From Limosilactobacillus panis DSM 6035 (GTDB lineage Bacteria > Bacillota > Bacilli > Lactobacillales > Lactobacillaceae): DNA of 64,000 nucleotides. The translations under genes were made by a program, and so were the position numbers. Under the pieces are notes generated by a model, which was not told the origin of the DNA, did no database searches, and saw only the letters and a list, made by a program, of their open reading frames with translations. This document shows, in pieces, positions 34,303 through 42,859 of the stretch. The DNA lies in NCBI RefSeq assembly GCF_001435935.1, contig NZ_AZGM01000016.1:1-64000 (forward strand), in the 5' to 3' direction. Within the stretch, counting starts at the first letter, position 1; every line of letters begins with the position of its first letter.

Positions 34303-34344
34303 CGAAAGGAGGGTGGGAAAACTGTAACTTTCCCACCCTCTTTG
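34303..34344 (-). terminator. Terminator after acpP
   Basis: GGAGGGTGGGAAAA pairs with CTTTCCCACCCTC about a short loop; it lies right after the acpP stop, ending the plsX-acpP transcript ahead of rnc. Confidence 0.75.
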
Positions 34345-34348
34345 GTGC

Positions 34349-34609
34349 TTAATCAGCTGTGTGCTGGTCGATGTAATCAACCACTTCACCAATGGTACTC
34401 AGCTTTTCGGCTTCGTCATCGGCAATCTCAGCGTTAAATGTATCTTCAAGTTCGAGAACGAATTCAACAAAGTCAATTGAGTCGGCGTCCAAATCCGTCT
34501 TGAGGTTCAAATCATCCGTAATTTTGGCCCGGTCGATATCAAAATGATCGGCCACGATTTCAGAAACCTTATTAAAAATTTGGGTACGATTATTATCATT
34601 TTCAGTCAT
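34349..34609 (-). CDS. acpP: Acyl carrier protein
   Basis: An 86-aa acidic four-helix carrier of fatty acyl chains. Ser44 in D-A-D-S-I-D-F-V-E-F is the phosphopantetheine attachment site; the common D-S-L-D reads D-S-I-D here. It follows plsX directly; the fabD and fabG genes that lie between plsX and acpP in Bacillus are absent, so acyl chain synthesis must be encoded elsewhere. A GAGAGG ribosome binding site precedes ATG. Confidence 0.97.
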   Translation of the reverse strand: MTENDNNRTQIFNKVSEIVADHFDIDRAKITDDLNLKTDLDADSIDFVEFVLELEDTFNAEIADDEAEKLSTIGEVVDYIDQHTAD

Positions 34610-34645
34610 GGTAAATAACCTCTCTTTATTAAGTACGCTCCTATT

Positions 34646-35677
34646 TTATTCGTTTTTGCCCTGCTTGTCTACTACGGAAGCTTGACTAAAGAATTCTACC
34701 GTCTTTTCAATAACTCCTGAAGTGAGCATCTTCCTAATCTGTCCAATGGTATTCTTAACCGCCTTAGCATCCGAAGCACCGTGCGTTTTTACAACTGGCG
34801 CCTTTAAGCCAAGTAAAACGGCTCCTCCGTAAGTGGAGACGTCCATCTTCTTACCAATCTGGTAAAAGACCGGCTTTAAGAAGAGGTAACCTAACTTAGC
34901 CCGAAGACCACCATTCAATATTCCACTCTTAATCAAGGTTAGTAACATTCTAGCGGTTCCTTCGGTCGCCTTCAAAGCAGCATTGGCTGTCCAGCCATCA
35001 CTGACGACAACGTCAGCTTTTCCGTATAGGAGGTCGCCGGACTCAATATTACCAACGAAATTTAACCCCTCTTCGGCATTTAAATCCTGCCAAACCGCCT
35101 TATGGAGTTTATCACCCTTATCTTCTTCGGCCCCGTTATTTAAGAGCGCTACCCGTGGATTCTTAACCTTCAGAACGTTTTCGGCATAAAATTTACCCAG
35201 ATAACCATATTGAACAAGGTTGCGCTCCTTGCTTTCGGCGTTTGCCCCACTATCTAAGTAAACAAAGCTATGGCGGTCAGCACCCGGCTTAGTAATTGGC
35301 AGAATACTAGTTAGTCCGGGACGGTCAATTCCCTTAATTCGGCCAACAATAAAAATTCCAGCGGCCAAAACCGCCCCCGTATTCCCGGCAGAGAAAAAGG
35401 CATCTGCTTGCCCATCCTTCACCGCGCGGGCCGCCCGGACAATGGAGGAGTCCTTCTTTTTCCGAATCGCCCGAACTGGTTCTTCACCCATTGAAATCTC
35501 CTCAGTGGTGGCTTTAATGGTCAACCGGTCATTGTTCTTAATCAAAGGCTTTACCTTAGCAGGGTCACCAAACAGGTCGAATTCAAGATCCGGATATTGG
35601 TCCCGTGCTTGTTCTACTCCTTCAATAATTGCTTGGGGAGCATTATCGCCACCCATTGCATCAACAGCAATTTTCAT
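34646..35677 (-). CDS. plsX: Phosphate acyltransferase PlsX
   Basis: Converts acyl-ACP to acyl-phosphate, the donor used by PlsY for phosphatidic acid synthesis. The 343-aa protein begins M-K-I-A-V-D-A-M-G-G-D-N-A-P, the family N terminus, and shows S-A-G-N-T-G-A and A-L-L-N-N-G-A-E-E. The open frame runs further upstream into recG, but the start at 35677 has AAGGAGG seven bases before it and matches relatives. Its neighbours acpP and FakA fit a phospholipid-precursor cluster. Confidence 0.97.
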   Translation of the reverse strand: MKIAVDAMGGDNAPQAIIEGVEQARDQYPDLEFDLFGDPAKVKPLIKNNDRLTIKATTEEISMGEEPVRAIRKKKDSSIVRAARAVKDGQADAFFSAGNTGAVLAAGIFIVGRIKGIDRPGLTSILPITKPGADRHSFVYLDSGANAESKERNLVQYGYLGKFYAENVLKVKNPRVALLNNGAEEDKGDKLHKAVWQDLNAEEGLNFVGNIESGDLLYGKADVVVSDGWTANAALKATEGTARMLLTLIKSGILNGGLRAKLGYLFLKPVFYQIGKKMDVSTYGGAVLLGLKAPVVKTHGASDAKAVKNTIGQIRKMLTSGVIEKTVEFFSQASVVDKQGKNE

Positions 35678-35693
35678 TTTATTTCCTCCTTGT

Positions 35694-37730
35694 TTAGTCA
35701 AAGTGTGTTTGAAGCTGGTGGCGTTGTAAGTACAGCACCAGCGGTTGATTATCATCTTGCTCATCCCAGTGCGGCGTCATTAATAAGTTAGCTGCGTCCT
35801 GACGGGCAATCTGAAGGATCTTCAGGTCCCCCACCGGGTCACCAACCTTAAAGTCGGGAACCCCCGACTGCTTGTTCCCCAGGACATCCCCAGAGCCCCG
35901 AAGTTCCAGGTCTCGCTGAGCAACCTTGAATCCATCCGTAGTTTCCACCATTGTCTTCATCCGGGCCTTTCCCTCGTCGGTTTTCGGGTCCGCCAGCAAA
36001 AGGCAGTAACTCTGCCGGTCACCACGACCAACCCGCCCCCGTAGTTGGTGGAGCTGGGCGAGACCGAAGCGGTCAGCGTTATAGATCATCATGACAGTAG
36101 CGTTCGGGTTATCGACCCCGACCTCGATTACTGTGGTAGAGACCAGGACCTGGAGCTTGCCGTCCTTGAACTGGTGCATGATGTTTTCCTTCTCCTCACC
36201 GGTCATCCGGCCGTGGAGAAGGCCTACTTGGTATTGGGGGGCGAAGTACTTGGCCATCTCCTGATAAAGGTCAGTGGCGTTTTGAACATCGAGGGCCGCC
36301 GATTCCTCAATCAAGGGGCTGACGATGTAGGCCTGGGCGCCATCAGCAAGCTGGGCCTCTAAGAAATGAAGGGCCTCACTCTGTTGGCTAATCTTGAGCC
36401 AACGGGTTTCAACTGGTTTCCGGCCAGCGGGCATCTCATCAATTATGGAAACGTCCATTTCACCGTAAGCCGTAATGGCCAGGGTCCGCGGAATCGGGGT
36501 GGCGGTCATCGCGAGAACGTCCGGGTTATTCCCCTTCTCCCGTAATTGCTGCCGCTGGTTAACCCCGAAGCGGTGCTGTTCATCAGTCACAACCAGGCCG
36601 AGGTTAGCGTACTCCACATTATCCTGAATCAGGGCATGAGTCCCGATAATGAGGTTAATTGACCCATCCTTGATTGCCGTGGCCAGCTGGTGATGCTGCT
36701 TGGCCGTCAAGGACCCGGTCAAAAGGCCAACGTGAACATGGGTCCCTTCAAAGACCTTCGATAGCTTTTCAGCGTGCTGGGCCGCCAGAATTTCCGTGGG
36801 GGCCATTAATGCGGCCTGGTAACCAGCACTAATGGTGGCGTATATGGCGATGGCCGCCACGATTGTTTTCCCGGAGCCAACGTCCCCCTGGAGGAGGCGG
36901 TTCATTTGGTAGGGCTCCCGTAAATCGCGGCAGATCTCGTTGACCACCCTTTTCTGGGCCCCTGTCAACTCGAAACCAATCCCGGCAATAAATTCCTTCA
37001 ATTCGTCATTATGATAGAGAATCCGGTTCCCGTTCCTTTGTCGACGAGCCCGCCGCAGTGCCTGGAGGCGGAGCTGGAAGAGAAAGAACTCCTCGTAAGT
37101 TGCCGTCCGCCGCGCCGCCTTTGCCTTTCCCGCGTCTTTTGGAAAGTGGAGGTCATGGATCATCTGTTGGCGATCCAGCAGGCGGTAGCGCTGGCGAAGG
37201 GGCGTCGGAATCAGAGTAGGGATAACCGACCAGTAGTCGTCATAGGCCTGGCGAATCAAGCCCCGCAACGTCACCTGACGAATATGCTTATTAACCGGGT
37301 ACACCGCCCCGGAGGACTTCTTCTTTTCGTCCGCCGCGGTCAGCAGCTTATTGGCCGTAACCTGGCGCCGGCGGGCATCCCACTTGCCCATCACCGTCAC
37401 CTGTTCGTTTAGCTGGGCCTTCTTTGCCAGGTAGGCCTGGTTGAAGAAGGTTGCCATGATAACTTGCTGGCCGACTTGAATACGGAGACTGAGCCGGCTG
37501 CGACGGTACCCGTACCGAGTTAGGAGAGGCTCTGACACTATGGTCCCCTGGACCGTGACTTTCTGTCGATCCTTGACGGTTGCCAGGTCGACCGGAGTCA
37601 CATCGTCGTAGCGACTGGGGTAATAGGTTAACAGGTCGCCGACAGTATCAATTCCCAGAGTAGCCAGGTCGGCAACCCGCTTGGGGCCGACCCCTTTTAA
37701 GTTTGCAACCGAATCCTGCAGGCTTTTCAT
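35694..37730 (-). CDS. recG: ATP-dependent DNA helicase RecG
   Basis: Remodels stalled replication forks and branch migrates Holliday junctions. A 678-aa superfamily 2 helicase with an N-terminal wedge OB-fold domain, Walker A G-D-V-G-S-G-K-T, motif II D-E-Q-H-R-F-G (the RecG variant of DExH), T-A-T-P-I-P-R-T, and a C-terminal Q-L-R-G-R-V-G-R-G. ATG at 37730 is chosen because GGGGGG sits six bases before it. It ends 16 nt before plsX starts. Confidence 0.97.
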   Translation of the reverse strand: MKSLQDSVANLKGVGPKRVADLATLGIDTVGDLLTYYPSRYDDVTPVDLATVKDRQKVTVQGTIVSEPLLTRYGYRRSRLSLRIQVGQQVIMATFFNQAYLAKKAQLNEQVTVMGKWDARRRQVTANKLLTAADEKKKSSGAVYPVNKHIRQVTLRGLIRQAYDDYWSVIPTLIPTPLRQRYRLLDRQQMIHDLHFPKDAGKAKAARRTATYEEFFLFQLRLQALRRARRQRNGNRILYHNDELKEFIAGIGFELTGAQKRVVNEICRDLREPYQMNRLLQGDVGSGKTIVAAIAIYATISAGYQAALMAPTEILAAQHAEKLSKVFEGTHVHVGLLTGSLTAKQHHQLATAIKDGSINLIIGTHALIQDNVEYANLGLVVTDEQHRFGVNQRQQLREKGNNPDVLAMTATPIPRTLAITAYGEMDVSIIDEMPAGRKPVETRWLKISQQSEALHFLEAQLADGAQAYIVSPLIEESAALDVQNATDLYQEMAKYFAPQYQVGLLHGRMTGEEKENIMHQFKDGKLQVLVSTTVIEVGVDNPNATVMMIYNADRFGLAQLHQLRGRVGRGDRQSYCLLLADPKTDEGKARMKTMVETTDGFKVAQRDLELRGSGDVLGNKQSGVPDFKVGDPVGDLKILQIARQDAANLLMTPHWDEQDDNQPLVLYLQRHQLQTHFD

Positions 37731-37751
37731 CAATATCCCCCCTCGTTACAG

Positions 37752-37786
37752 AAAAGGGATGTGACAAAATGCCGACATCCCTTCGA
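37752..37786 (-). terminator. Terminator after fakA
   Basis: On the minus strand AAGGGATGTCGG pairs with GTCACATCCCTT and ends in TTTTC. It separates fakA from recG. Confidence 0.75.
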
Positions 37787-37811
37787 AAATTTAATTTACA
37801 AATCCCGTTAA

Positions 37812-39521
37812 TTATTCAACCGAGATCAGGTATGGGTAGACTGGTTGACCACCTTCGTAGATCTGGATATCGAGTTCGTCATCGACGTCTTCAACCGCTT
37901 CCTTGATTGCTTCAGCAGTTTTTTTATCGCCATCTTCACCATAGAGAATCGTGACAATTTCACTGTCCTCATCCAGCATCTTCTTGACCATTCCGATCGC
38001 GGTCGTCTTCATGTCTGGATTGGTGATTACAATCTTACCGTCGACGATTCCTAAGTAGTCGTTTTTCTTGATGTTTTGACCGTCAATCGTCGTGTCACGG
38101 ACCGCGTGGGTCACCTCACCACTAGCAACCGTTGCCAGGTTGGCCTCCATGTTCCGCTGGTTGTCATCCAGGGAGTCTTCAGTGTTATAAGCCAACAGGG
38201 CTGACATCGCCTGGGCAATCGTCTTAGTGTGGACAACTTTGGTTGGGATATCAGCAACTTCTGCTGCTTGCTCTGCCGTCATGAAGATATTCCCGTTGTC
38301 TGGCAGGACCAGGGCCTTCTTGGCACCACTGTTGTTGATGGCATCAACAATGTCCTGGGTACTTGGGTTCATCGTCTGGCCCCCACTAATAATGTGGGTG
38401 ACACCGAGACTCTTCAAGAGCTTAATAATCCCGTCACCGGAAGCAACAGCAATCAGGGCCGTATCGACAGTCTCTTCCTCCGCTTCCTTTGCCCCTTCAA
38501 CGGGTGTTGGCTCCTGCTGGTCTTCTTCGCCATCGTGTTCCATGATCTCTTCTTGTTGCCAAACCATGTTGTGAATTTCAATGGTCTGAAGGTCACCGAA
38601 CTCCTGTCCCCAACTGAGGACTTGTCCCGGGTGCTCCGTGTGAACATGGACCCGGACCACCTGATCATCATTTAATACCAAGAGGCTGTCGCCCAGCTTA
38701 GCCAGATAATTGTAAAAGGTATCGTAGTCGAACTTCTTCGTAACCTGCTTTCCCTTACCAAGACGGACCAGCATCTGGGTGCAGTAAGTGTACTTGATAT
38801 CGGCCGGGTCGAGCTTACCCTGAACACTCTGGTGGTCCATGGCGTTGACCATTTCGTCGACTTCGGCCTTGTCCGGCTTGTATTCGGCACTCTTTTCAAT
38901 TTTCTTACCACTCAACGATTCGTCAAAGGCTTCGAGGACGTAAACCAGTCCCTGACCACCGGAGTCAACCACGCCGACTTCCTTTAAAACCGGCAGAAGG
39001 TCAGGGGTCTTGGCGAGGGCCTTTTCACTCGCCGCGAAGATTGCGGCAATAATTTCAACCAGGTCGTCAGTCTCCTTGACCTTGTTCAACCCCGCCTGGG
39101 CGGATTCACGGACAACCGTCAGAATGGTCCCTTCCGTTGGCTTCATGACAGCCTTATAGGCGACCTTAGCCCCATTAGCGTACGCGTTAACAAAGTCCTG
39201 GGCATTCAGGGTGTCCTTACCAGCCGCAGCCTTGGCAAAGCCCCGAAAAATCTGGGATAGGATAACCCCAGAATTTCCCCGGGCCCCCATCAAAAGGCCC
39301 TTAGCAAGGGCGGCACTCAGGTCACCAACCTTGGTACTGGATTCCTCACGTTCATACTTAGCACCACTGGACATCGATGAAGCCATGTTCGTCCCGGTAT
39401 CACCATCAGGAACGGGAAACACGTTTAGGGAATTAATGAAATCTGCCTTACTATTTAACTTGTCAGCGGCAGCTTGTACCATCTTGCCGAATTCAAGATT
39501 TGTAATTTCTGTTACAGCCAA
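37812..39521 (-). CDS. fakA: Fatty acid kinase catalytic subunit FakA (YloV, DAK2 domain)
   Basis: Phosphorylates exogenous fatty acids bound to FakB, giving acyl-phosphates for phospholipid synthesis. The 569-aa protein has an N-terminal DAK2 domain with metal motif N-V-F-P-V-P-D-G-D-T-G-T-N-M (33-46), a G-A-R-G-N-S-G-V loop, a middle domain, an acidic linker around residue 340 (EEDQQEPTPVEGAKEAEEE) and a C-terminal EDD-like domain. Start codon is TTG, with GGGAGG nine bases upstream. It follows a Gls24-family gene by 24 nt, as in other Bacillota. Confidence 0.96.
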   Translation of the reverse strand: MAVTEITNLEFGKMVQAAADKLNSKADFINSLNVFPVPDGDTGTNMASSMSSGAKYEREESSTKVGDLSAALAKGLLMGARGNSGVILSQIFRGFAKAAAGKDTLNAQDFVNAYANGAKVAYKAVMKPTEGTILTVVRESAQAGLNKVKETDDLVEIIAAIFAASEKALAKTPDLLPVLKEVGVVDSGGQGLVYVLEAFDESLSGKKIEKSAEYKPDKAEVDEMVNAMDHQSVQGKLDPADIKYTYCTQMLVRLGKGKQVTKKFDYDTFYNYLAKLGDSLLVLNDDQVVRVHVHTEHPGQVLSWGQEFGDLQTIEIHNMVWQQEEIMEHDGEEDQQEPTPVEGAKEAEEETVDTALIAVASGDGIIKLLKSLGVTHIISGGQTMNPSTQDIVDAINNSGAKKALVLPDNGNIFMTAEQAAEVADIPTKVVHTKTIAQAMSALLAYNTEDSLDDNQRNMEANLATVASGEVTHAVRDTTIDGQNIKKNDYLGIVDGKIVITNPDMKTTAIGMVKKMLDEDSEIVTILYGEDGDKKTAEAIKEAVEDVDDELDIQIYEGGQPVYPYLISVE

Positions 39522-39545
39522 TTAAAAATTCCTCCCGTGGTCTAA

Positions 39546-39911
39546 TTAGTCTTCTTCAATTGAGCGGACGCCCTGAACGCAAACATTAACCGCGTCCGCT
39601 GTAATGCCGAGCATTGATTCTAGGTTGTACTTAACCTTGGACTGAACGCTCTTTGATACTTCGGAGATCTTCGTCCCGTAGCTAACAATGATGTTAACTT
39701 CAACTGTAATCCCATTGTCTTGTTGCCGAACTACGACCCCCTTATTGAAGTTTTCCCGCCGCAGGATCTGGTTAACCCCATCACGGACCGGGTTACGGCT
39801 TGCCATTCCAACAACACCGTAATTATCAGTAGCAGCACCACCGACAACCGTAGAAATCACATCGTTGTCGATGTCGATTGTTCCTGCCTTCGTCTTAATT
39901 TTTACTGCCAT
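39546..39911 (-). CDS. yloU: Asp23/Gls24 family protein (YloU)
   Basis: A 121-aa Gls24-family protein. The V-G-G-A-A-T-D-N-Y-G-V-V-G-M segment followed by V-N-I-I-V-S-Y-G-T-K-I and the C-terminal V-N-V-C-V-Q-G-V-R are the family pattern. Members are envelope-stress-related cytoplasmic proteins; yloU adjoins fakA and may tune fatty-acid kinase. The second ATG (39911) is preferred, since GGGAGG is eight bases before it and only two before the first ATG. Confidence 0.93.
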   Translation of the reverse strand: MAVKIKTKAGTIDIDNDVISTVVGGAATDNYGVVGMASRNPVRDGVNQILRRENFNKGVVVRQQDNGITVEVNIIVSYGTKISEVSKSVQSKVKYNLESMLGITADAVNVCVQGVRSIEED

Positions 39912-40045
39912 CTTCATGGCCTCCCTGCTCGTTTAATGTTCTTTTTTCTATCTAAATTTAGCTAACACCATCATAGCATAGCACAGTGTTAATAAAAAGT
40001 GACCCCTTCGTACTATAGTTAACGGGGTTGATCTTTTTAAGATAA

Positions 40046-40082
40046 AAAATAAGCCGCCCTACTGGACGGCATCATTTTTAAT
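40046..40082 (-). terminator. Terminator after rpmB
   Basis: On the minus strand GCCGTCC pairs with GGGCGGC around AGTA, followed by TTATTTTTT. Confidence 0.75.
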
Positions 40083-40267
40083 TAAACCCGAGTCACTTTA
40101 CCGGACTTCAAAGTACGTGCTGAAACGTAAACCTTCTTTGGCTTACCGTTAACCAAGATGGTTGCCTTTTGCAAGTTAGGCTTCCAGCTACGACGACTTG
40201 AGTTAAGGGCGTGAGAACGCTTGTTACCAAAGCGTGTCCGTTTACCGTTGATAAAATCTTTAGCCAT
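40082..40267 (-). CDS. rpmB: 50S ribosomal protein L28
   Basis: A 61-aa L28 with the basic pattern [15 protein letters not shown] and R-S-W-K-P-N-L-Q-K. No zinc-binding CxxC pair is present, so this is the zinc-free form. It is monocistronic, with its own promoter and terminator, in its usual place next to yloU-fakA but on the same strand. Confidence 0.97.
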   Translation of the reverse strand: MAKDFINGKRTRFGNKRSHALNSSRRSWKPNLQKATILVNGKPKKVYVSARTLKSGKVTRV

Positions 40268-40334
40268 TGGTGATACCCTCCTCTTTATTACAAGTATTGA
40301 TATTACGCATAACTGCGATGTAACTCACCTAATT

Positions 40335-40363
40335 AATTTACCATAGCGATTCCGACAATGCAA
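40335..40363 (-). promoter_or_regulatory. rpmB promoter
   Basis: On the minus strand TTGCAT (40363-40358) and TAAATT (40340-40335) are separated by 17 bp, about 68 nt upstream of the rpmB start. Confidence 0.5.
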
Positions 40364-40396
40364 TAGTTTTCTTTCAAGTATTTTTCCTTGACAGTC

Positions 40397-41053
40397 CTAC
40401 TGGGCCGGAATATCCCGGCAGCGAATGACCGCTACGACCCCTTCTTCAAAGGAAAAGTGGTTAATTGGGGCCGTGAAGCGGTTACTCGACCAGGAGAAGG
40501 GGATAGAACTCGACCAGTTCTTCAACGGGTACTTCTCGTCCAGAAGGGTTAAACCCTTAACGGGGGTTAGGGTGACAAAGGCTAGATAATCCATCCCCGG
40601 CGCCTGGTGGACAGCGTGCTGGCCGGGCAGGTAGTAGTCGACCAAATTGCCCCGATCAATAAAGTGAATCTTCTCCACATAGTCGTGGTAGGCTGCCTGC
40701 AAAGGCAGAAAAAGGTTAGCTAACAGGTGGTCAAGCCGGCCACCCGTGCCTCCAAAAATATCAATGCAATCTGGCTGATAATTATCAATCGCTAGCTTGA
40801 CGCCCAACTGGGTATCAGTGAAGTTCTTAGCTGGTGGAAAGGTCTCGATGTCGGTTAGGTGGTCCTTGAGGCGGGCAAATTCAGCCTGGTTAGTTGAGTC
40901 AAAATCACCAATTGCCACCGCGGGAGTAATCCCCCATTTTAAGAGAACGGTCGCCCCGTGGTCGACGGCAATCCAGGCCTCTGCTTGTCGTTCCAAGATA
41001 GTTTCTTTAGGAACCAGGGTTAACGGGCCCCCAACAAGTAAGTTTACGCGCAT
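40397..41053 (-). CDS. thiN: Thiamine pyrophosphokinase
   Basis: Converts thiamine to thiamine diphosphate with ATP. The 218-aa protein has W-I-A-V-D-H-G-A, A-I-G-D-F-D-S and D-T-Q-L-G-V-K-L-A-I, then G-G-T-G-G-R-L-D-H-L-L-A-N, the family active-site elements. The start at 41053 is preferred (GGGGGA five bases upstream); the open frame extends upstream across a hairpin. It normally follows rpe, and does so here, but the two are separated by 255 bp with a palindromic hairpin. I see no thiamine riboswitch in that gap. Confidence 0.95.
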   Translation of the reverse strand: MRVNLLVGGPLTLVPKETILERQAEAWIAVDHGATVLLKWGITPAVAIGDFDSTNQAEFARLKDHLTDIETFPPAKNFTDTQLGVKLAIDNYQPDCIDIFGGTGGRLDHLLANLFLPLQAAYHDYVEKIHFIDRGNLVDYYLPGQHAVHQAPGMDYLAFVTLTPVKGLTLLDEKYPLKNWSSSIPFSWSSNRFTAPINHFSFEEGVVAVIRCRDIPAQ

Positions 41054-41080
41054 AAATATCCCCCAAAATAAATAATGAGT

Positions 41081-41121
41081 GAGGCTGGTGAGAAAACAAA
41101 GTTTTCTCACCAGCCTCTTTT
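41081..41121. terminator. Perfect 17-bp hairpin between rpe and thiN
   Basis: GAGGCTGGTGAGAAAAC at 41081-41097 is exactly mirrored at 41101-41117 with a loop of only three bases; TTTT follows on the plus strand. It is the most perfect member of the dispersed GGCTGG hairpin family in this window. Confidence 0.7.
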
Positions 41122-41308
41122 AGTACTCCGAATATTACACAATAATCGCGGAAAACTATAGGCGAACTTCACATCGAAGCGTGCTCCTTGTGTCTAGTGA
41201 AGCAAAGCAATCAATTGATTACGAACAATCATTGGACCGTTTCGTGCCAACGACTGTTCTATACTAGCCAAAGGCGCACTCTGATGCTTTTTTCCCAGCT
41301 TCCATTAA
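41122..41308. other. Gene-free stretch between rpe and thiN
   Basis: This 187-bp stretch holds no convincing gene. Its left end (TAGTACTCCGAATATTACA) nearly repeats 21508-21526, and its middle contains alternating complementary runs (GCCAAAGGCGCACT, AAGCATCAGAGTGCGCC on the minus strand). It could be a remnant of an interspersed element or an unrecognised RNA; promoter signals are not clear. Confidence 0.4.
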
Positions 41309-41962
41309 TTACTTAGTAGCGTTCCGCAGTGCTTCAACCTGCTTTGCTGGGTCATCAGCATTGAAGACAAAGGAACCAGCAACCGCAACGGTGGCACCAG
41401 CCTTGTAGCAGTCGGTAACGGTCTTATCGTTAACCCCACCATCAACTTCGATGTCAAAGTCGTAGCCCTTTTGCTTCTTAATTTCGTTCAATTGGGCAAT
41501 CTTTTCCACCGTTTCTGGCAGGAACTTTTGACCACCGAAGCCAGGGTTAACAGTCATGACCAGGACTTGGTCAACCATGTGCAGGACGGGTTCAATCATG
41601 GCTACTGGCGTACCAGGGTTGATAACAACTTCAGCCTTAACGCCGCCTTTCTTGATAATTTGCAGGGCCCGGTGAATATGCTGGGTGGCTTCTACTTGCA
41701 CACCAATGATGTCGGCGCCGGCGTCAATAAACATTGGCAGGATATGTTCTGGATGTTCGACCATTAAGTGAACATCCAGGGTCATCTTGGTAATTGGACG
41801 AATAGCCTTAACAAAGCCAGGACCGTAAGAGATGCTTGGCACAAAAGTCCCATCCATCACGTCGATGTGGAGGTATTCAGCGCCCGCCTTGTCGACCTTT
41901 TCAATATCCTTTTGTAAATTTACGTAATCAGCACTCAAAATTGATGGTGCAACTTTAATCAT
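41309..41962 (-). CDS. rpe: Ribulose-phosphate 3-epimerase
   Basis: Interconverts ribulose 5-phosphate and xylulose 5-phosphate; in heterofermentative lactobacilli this feeds phosphoketolase. The 217-aa TIM-barrel shows K-V-A-P-S-I-L-S-A-D, H-I-D-V-M-D-G-T-F-V-P, L-D-V-H-L-M-V, M-T-V-N-P-G-F-G-G-Q and I-E-V-D-G-G-V. The open frame starts earlier, but ATG at 41962 follows GAGGG by eight bases and matches relatives. It lies 10 nt after rsgA. Confidence 0.97.
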   Translation of the reverse strand: MIKVAPSILSADYVNLQKDIEKVDKAGAEYLHIDVMDGTFVPSISYGPGFVKAIRPITKMTLDVHLMVEHPEHILPMFIDAGADIIGVQVEATQHIHRALQIIKKGGVKAEVVINPGTPVAMIEPVLHMVDQVLVMTVNPGFGGQKFLPETVEKIAQLNEIKKQKGYDFDIEVDGGVNDKTVTDCYKAGATVAVAGSFVFNADDPAKQVEALRNATK

Positions 41963-41972
41963 TCTAATTCCC

Positions 41973-42845
41973 TCATTTCTTATAATTTGGCTTCTGGTTG
42001 ACGATGATGTCGTGGAACTGGACATAGTCGTCATACCGACTCTTCATGATTATACCATGGTCTAGAGCATTCTTCACAGCGCAACGGGGTTCTTTCAAGT
42101 GTAGGCAGCCACGGAATTTACATTCCGGCGCCAGCCGCCGCATCTCTGGAAAGAGGTTCGGCAGCTCTTCAGCAGTCATATCAAAGGCTTCATAAGAAGA
42201 AAAGCCTGGCGTATCGGCAATCAGGGCCCCATTGACATTCAGGAGGCTAACCTTCCGGGTCGTGTGCCGGCCCCGCTTTAAGGCCTGGGAAATCTCCCCA
42301 GTTGCCAGGTCAAGCTCCGGGGCCAGGTGGTTGAGGAGGGTTGACTTCCCCGCCCCCGTCTGGCCCATCATCGTCACAACCTGACCAACCAAGGGTTTTT
42401 GCAGGCGGCTTAACTGGTCATTAGCAAATGGTTGGCGGTCAGCAAAGACCTGGTAGCCAATCTGGGAATAACCCGCCGCCACTTTTTGGATGTGGTCGTA
42501 CTGGTCATCATTTAAGAGGTCGGTCTTTGAGAAGAAGATCAGTGGCGTGATCCCCTGCTCCTCCAAGCCAACCAACTGGCGGTCCAATAGGTTGGGCGAG
42601 AAGGTCGGTTGAATGGCGGCCGTTACCACCACTGCCATTGTGATGTTGGCGACTGGTGGCCGGACCATCTGATTTTTTCGGGGAAGGACCTTCAGGAGGT
42701 AACCATCACTGAATTCAACCTGGTCACCAACGACCGGCTTGATCTTCTTCTTGCGGAAATTACCCCGGCCCCTTGTCCGGTAAATTTTTCCGTCGGCAAT
42801 GACGTCGTAAAAGCCACTTAAAGACTGTTGAATAATTCCTTTCAC
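41973..42845 (-). CDS. rsgA: Ribosome small subunit GTPase RsgA (YloQ)
   Basis: A circularly permuted GTPase that checks late 30S maturation. The 290-aa protein has an N-terminal OB-fold, the permuted G motifs (S-K-T-D-L-L, then [19 protein letters not shown]) and a C-terminal zinc site C-x6-H-x5-C ([14 protein letters not shown]). It follows prkC by 15 nt in the conserved stp-prkC-rsgA-rpe order. Confidence 0.97.
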   Translation of the reverse strand: MKGIIQQSLSGFYDVIADGKIYRTRGRGNFRKKKIKPVVGDQVEFSDGYLLKVLPRKNQMVRPPVANITMAVVVTAAIQPTFSPNLLDRQLVGLEEQGITPLIFFSKTDLLNDDQYDHIQKVAAGYSQIGYQVFADRQPFANDQLSRLQKPLVGQVVTMMGQTGAGKSTLLNHLAPELDLATGEISQALKRGRHTTRKVSLLNVNGALIADTPGFSSYEAFDMTAEELPNLFPEMRRLAPECKFRGCLHLKEPRCAVKNALDHGIIMKSRYDDYVQFHDIIVNQKPNYKK

Positions 42846-42859
42846 TTTACACCTCTACT

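Noticed and set aside
41054-41308. Thiamine riboswitch before thiN
   Set aside because: I looked for the conserved CUGAGA and related elements and did not find them.
41973-42034. Upstream extension of rpe overlapping rsgA
   Set aside because: The added Ser/Thr-rich residues come from the out-of-frame end of rsgA; ATG 41962 has a good ribosome binding site.
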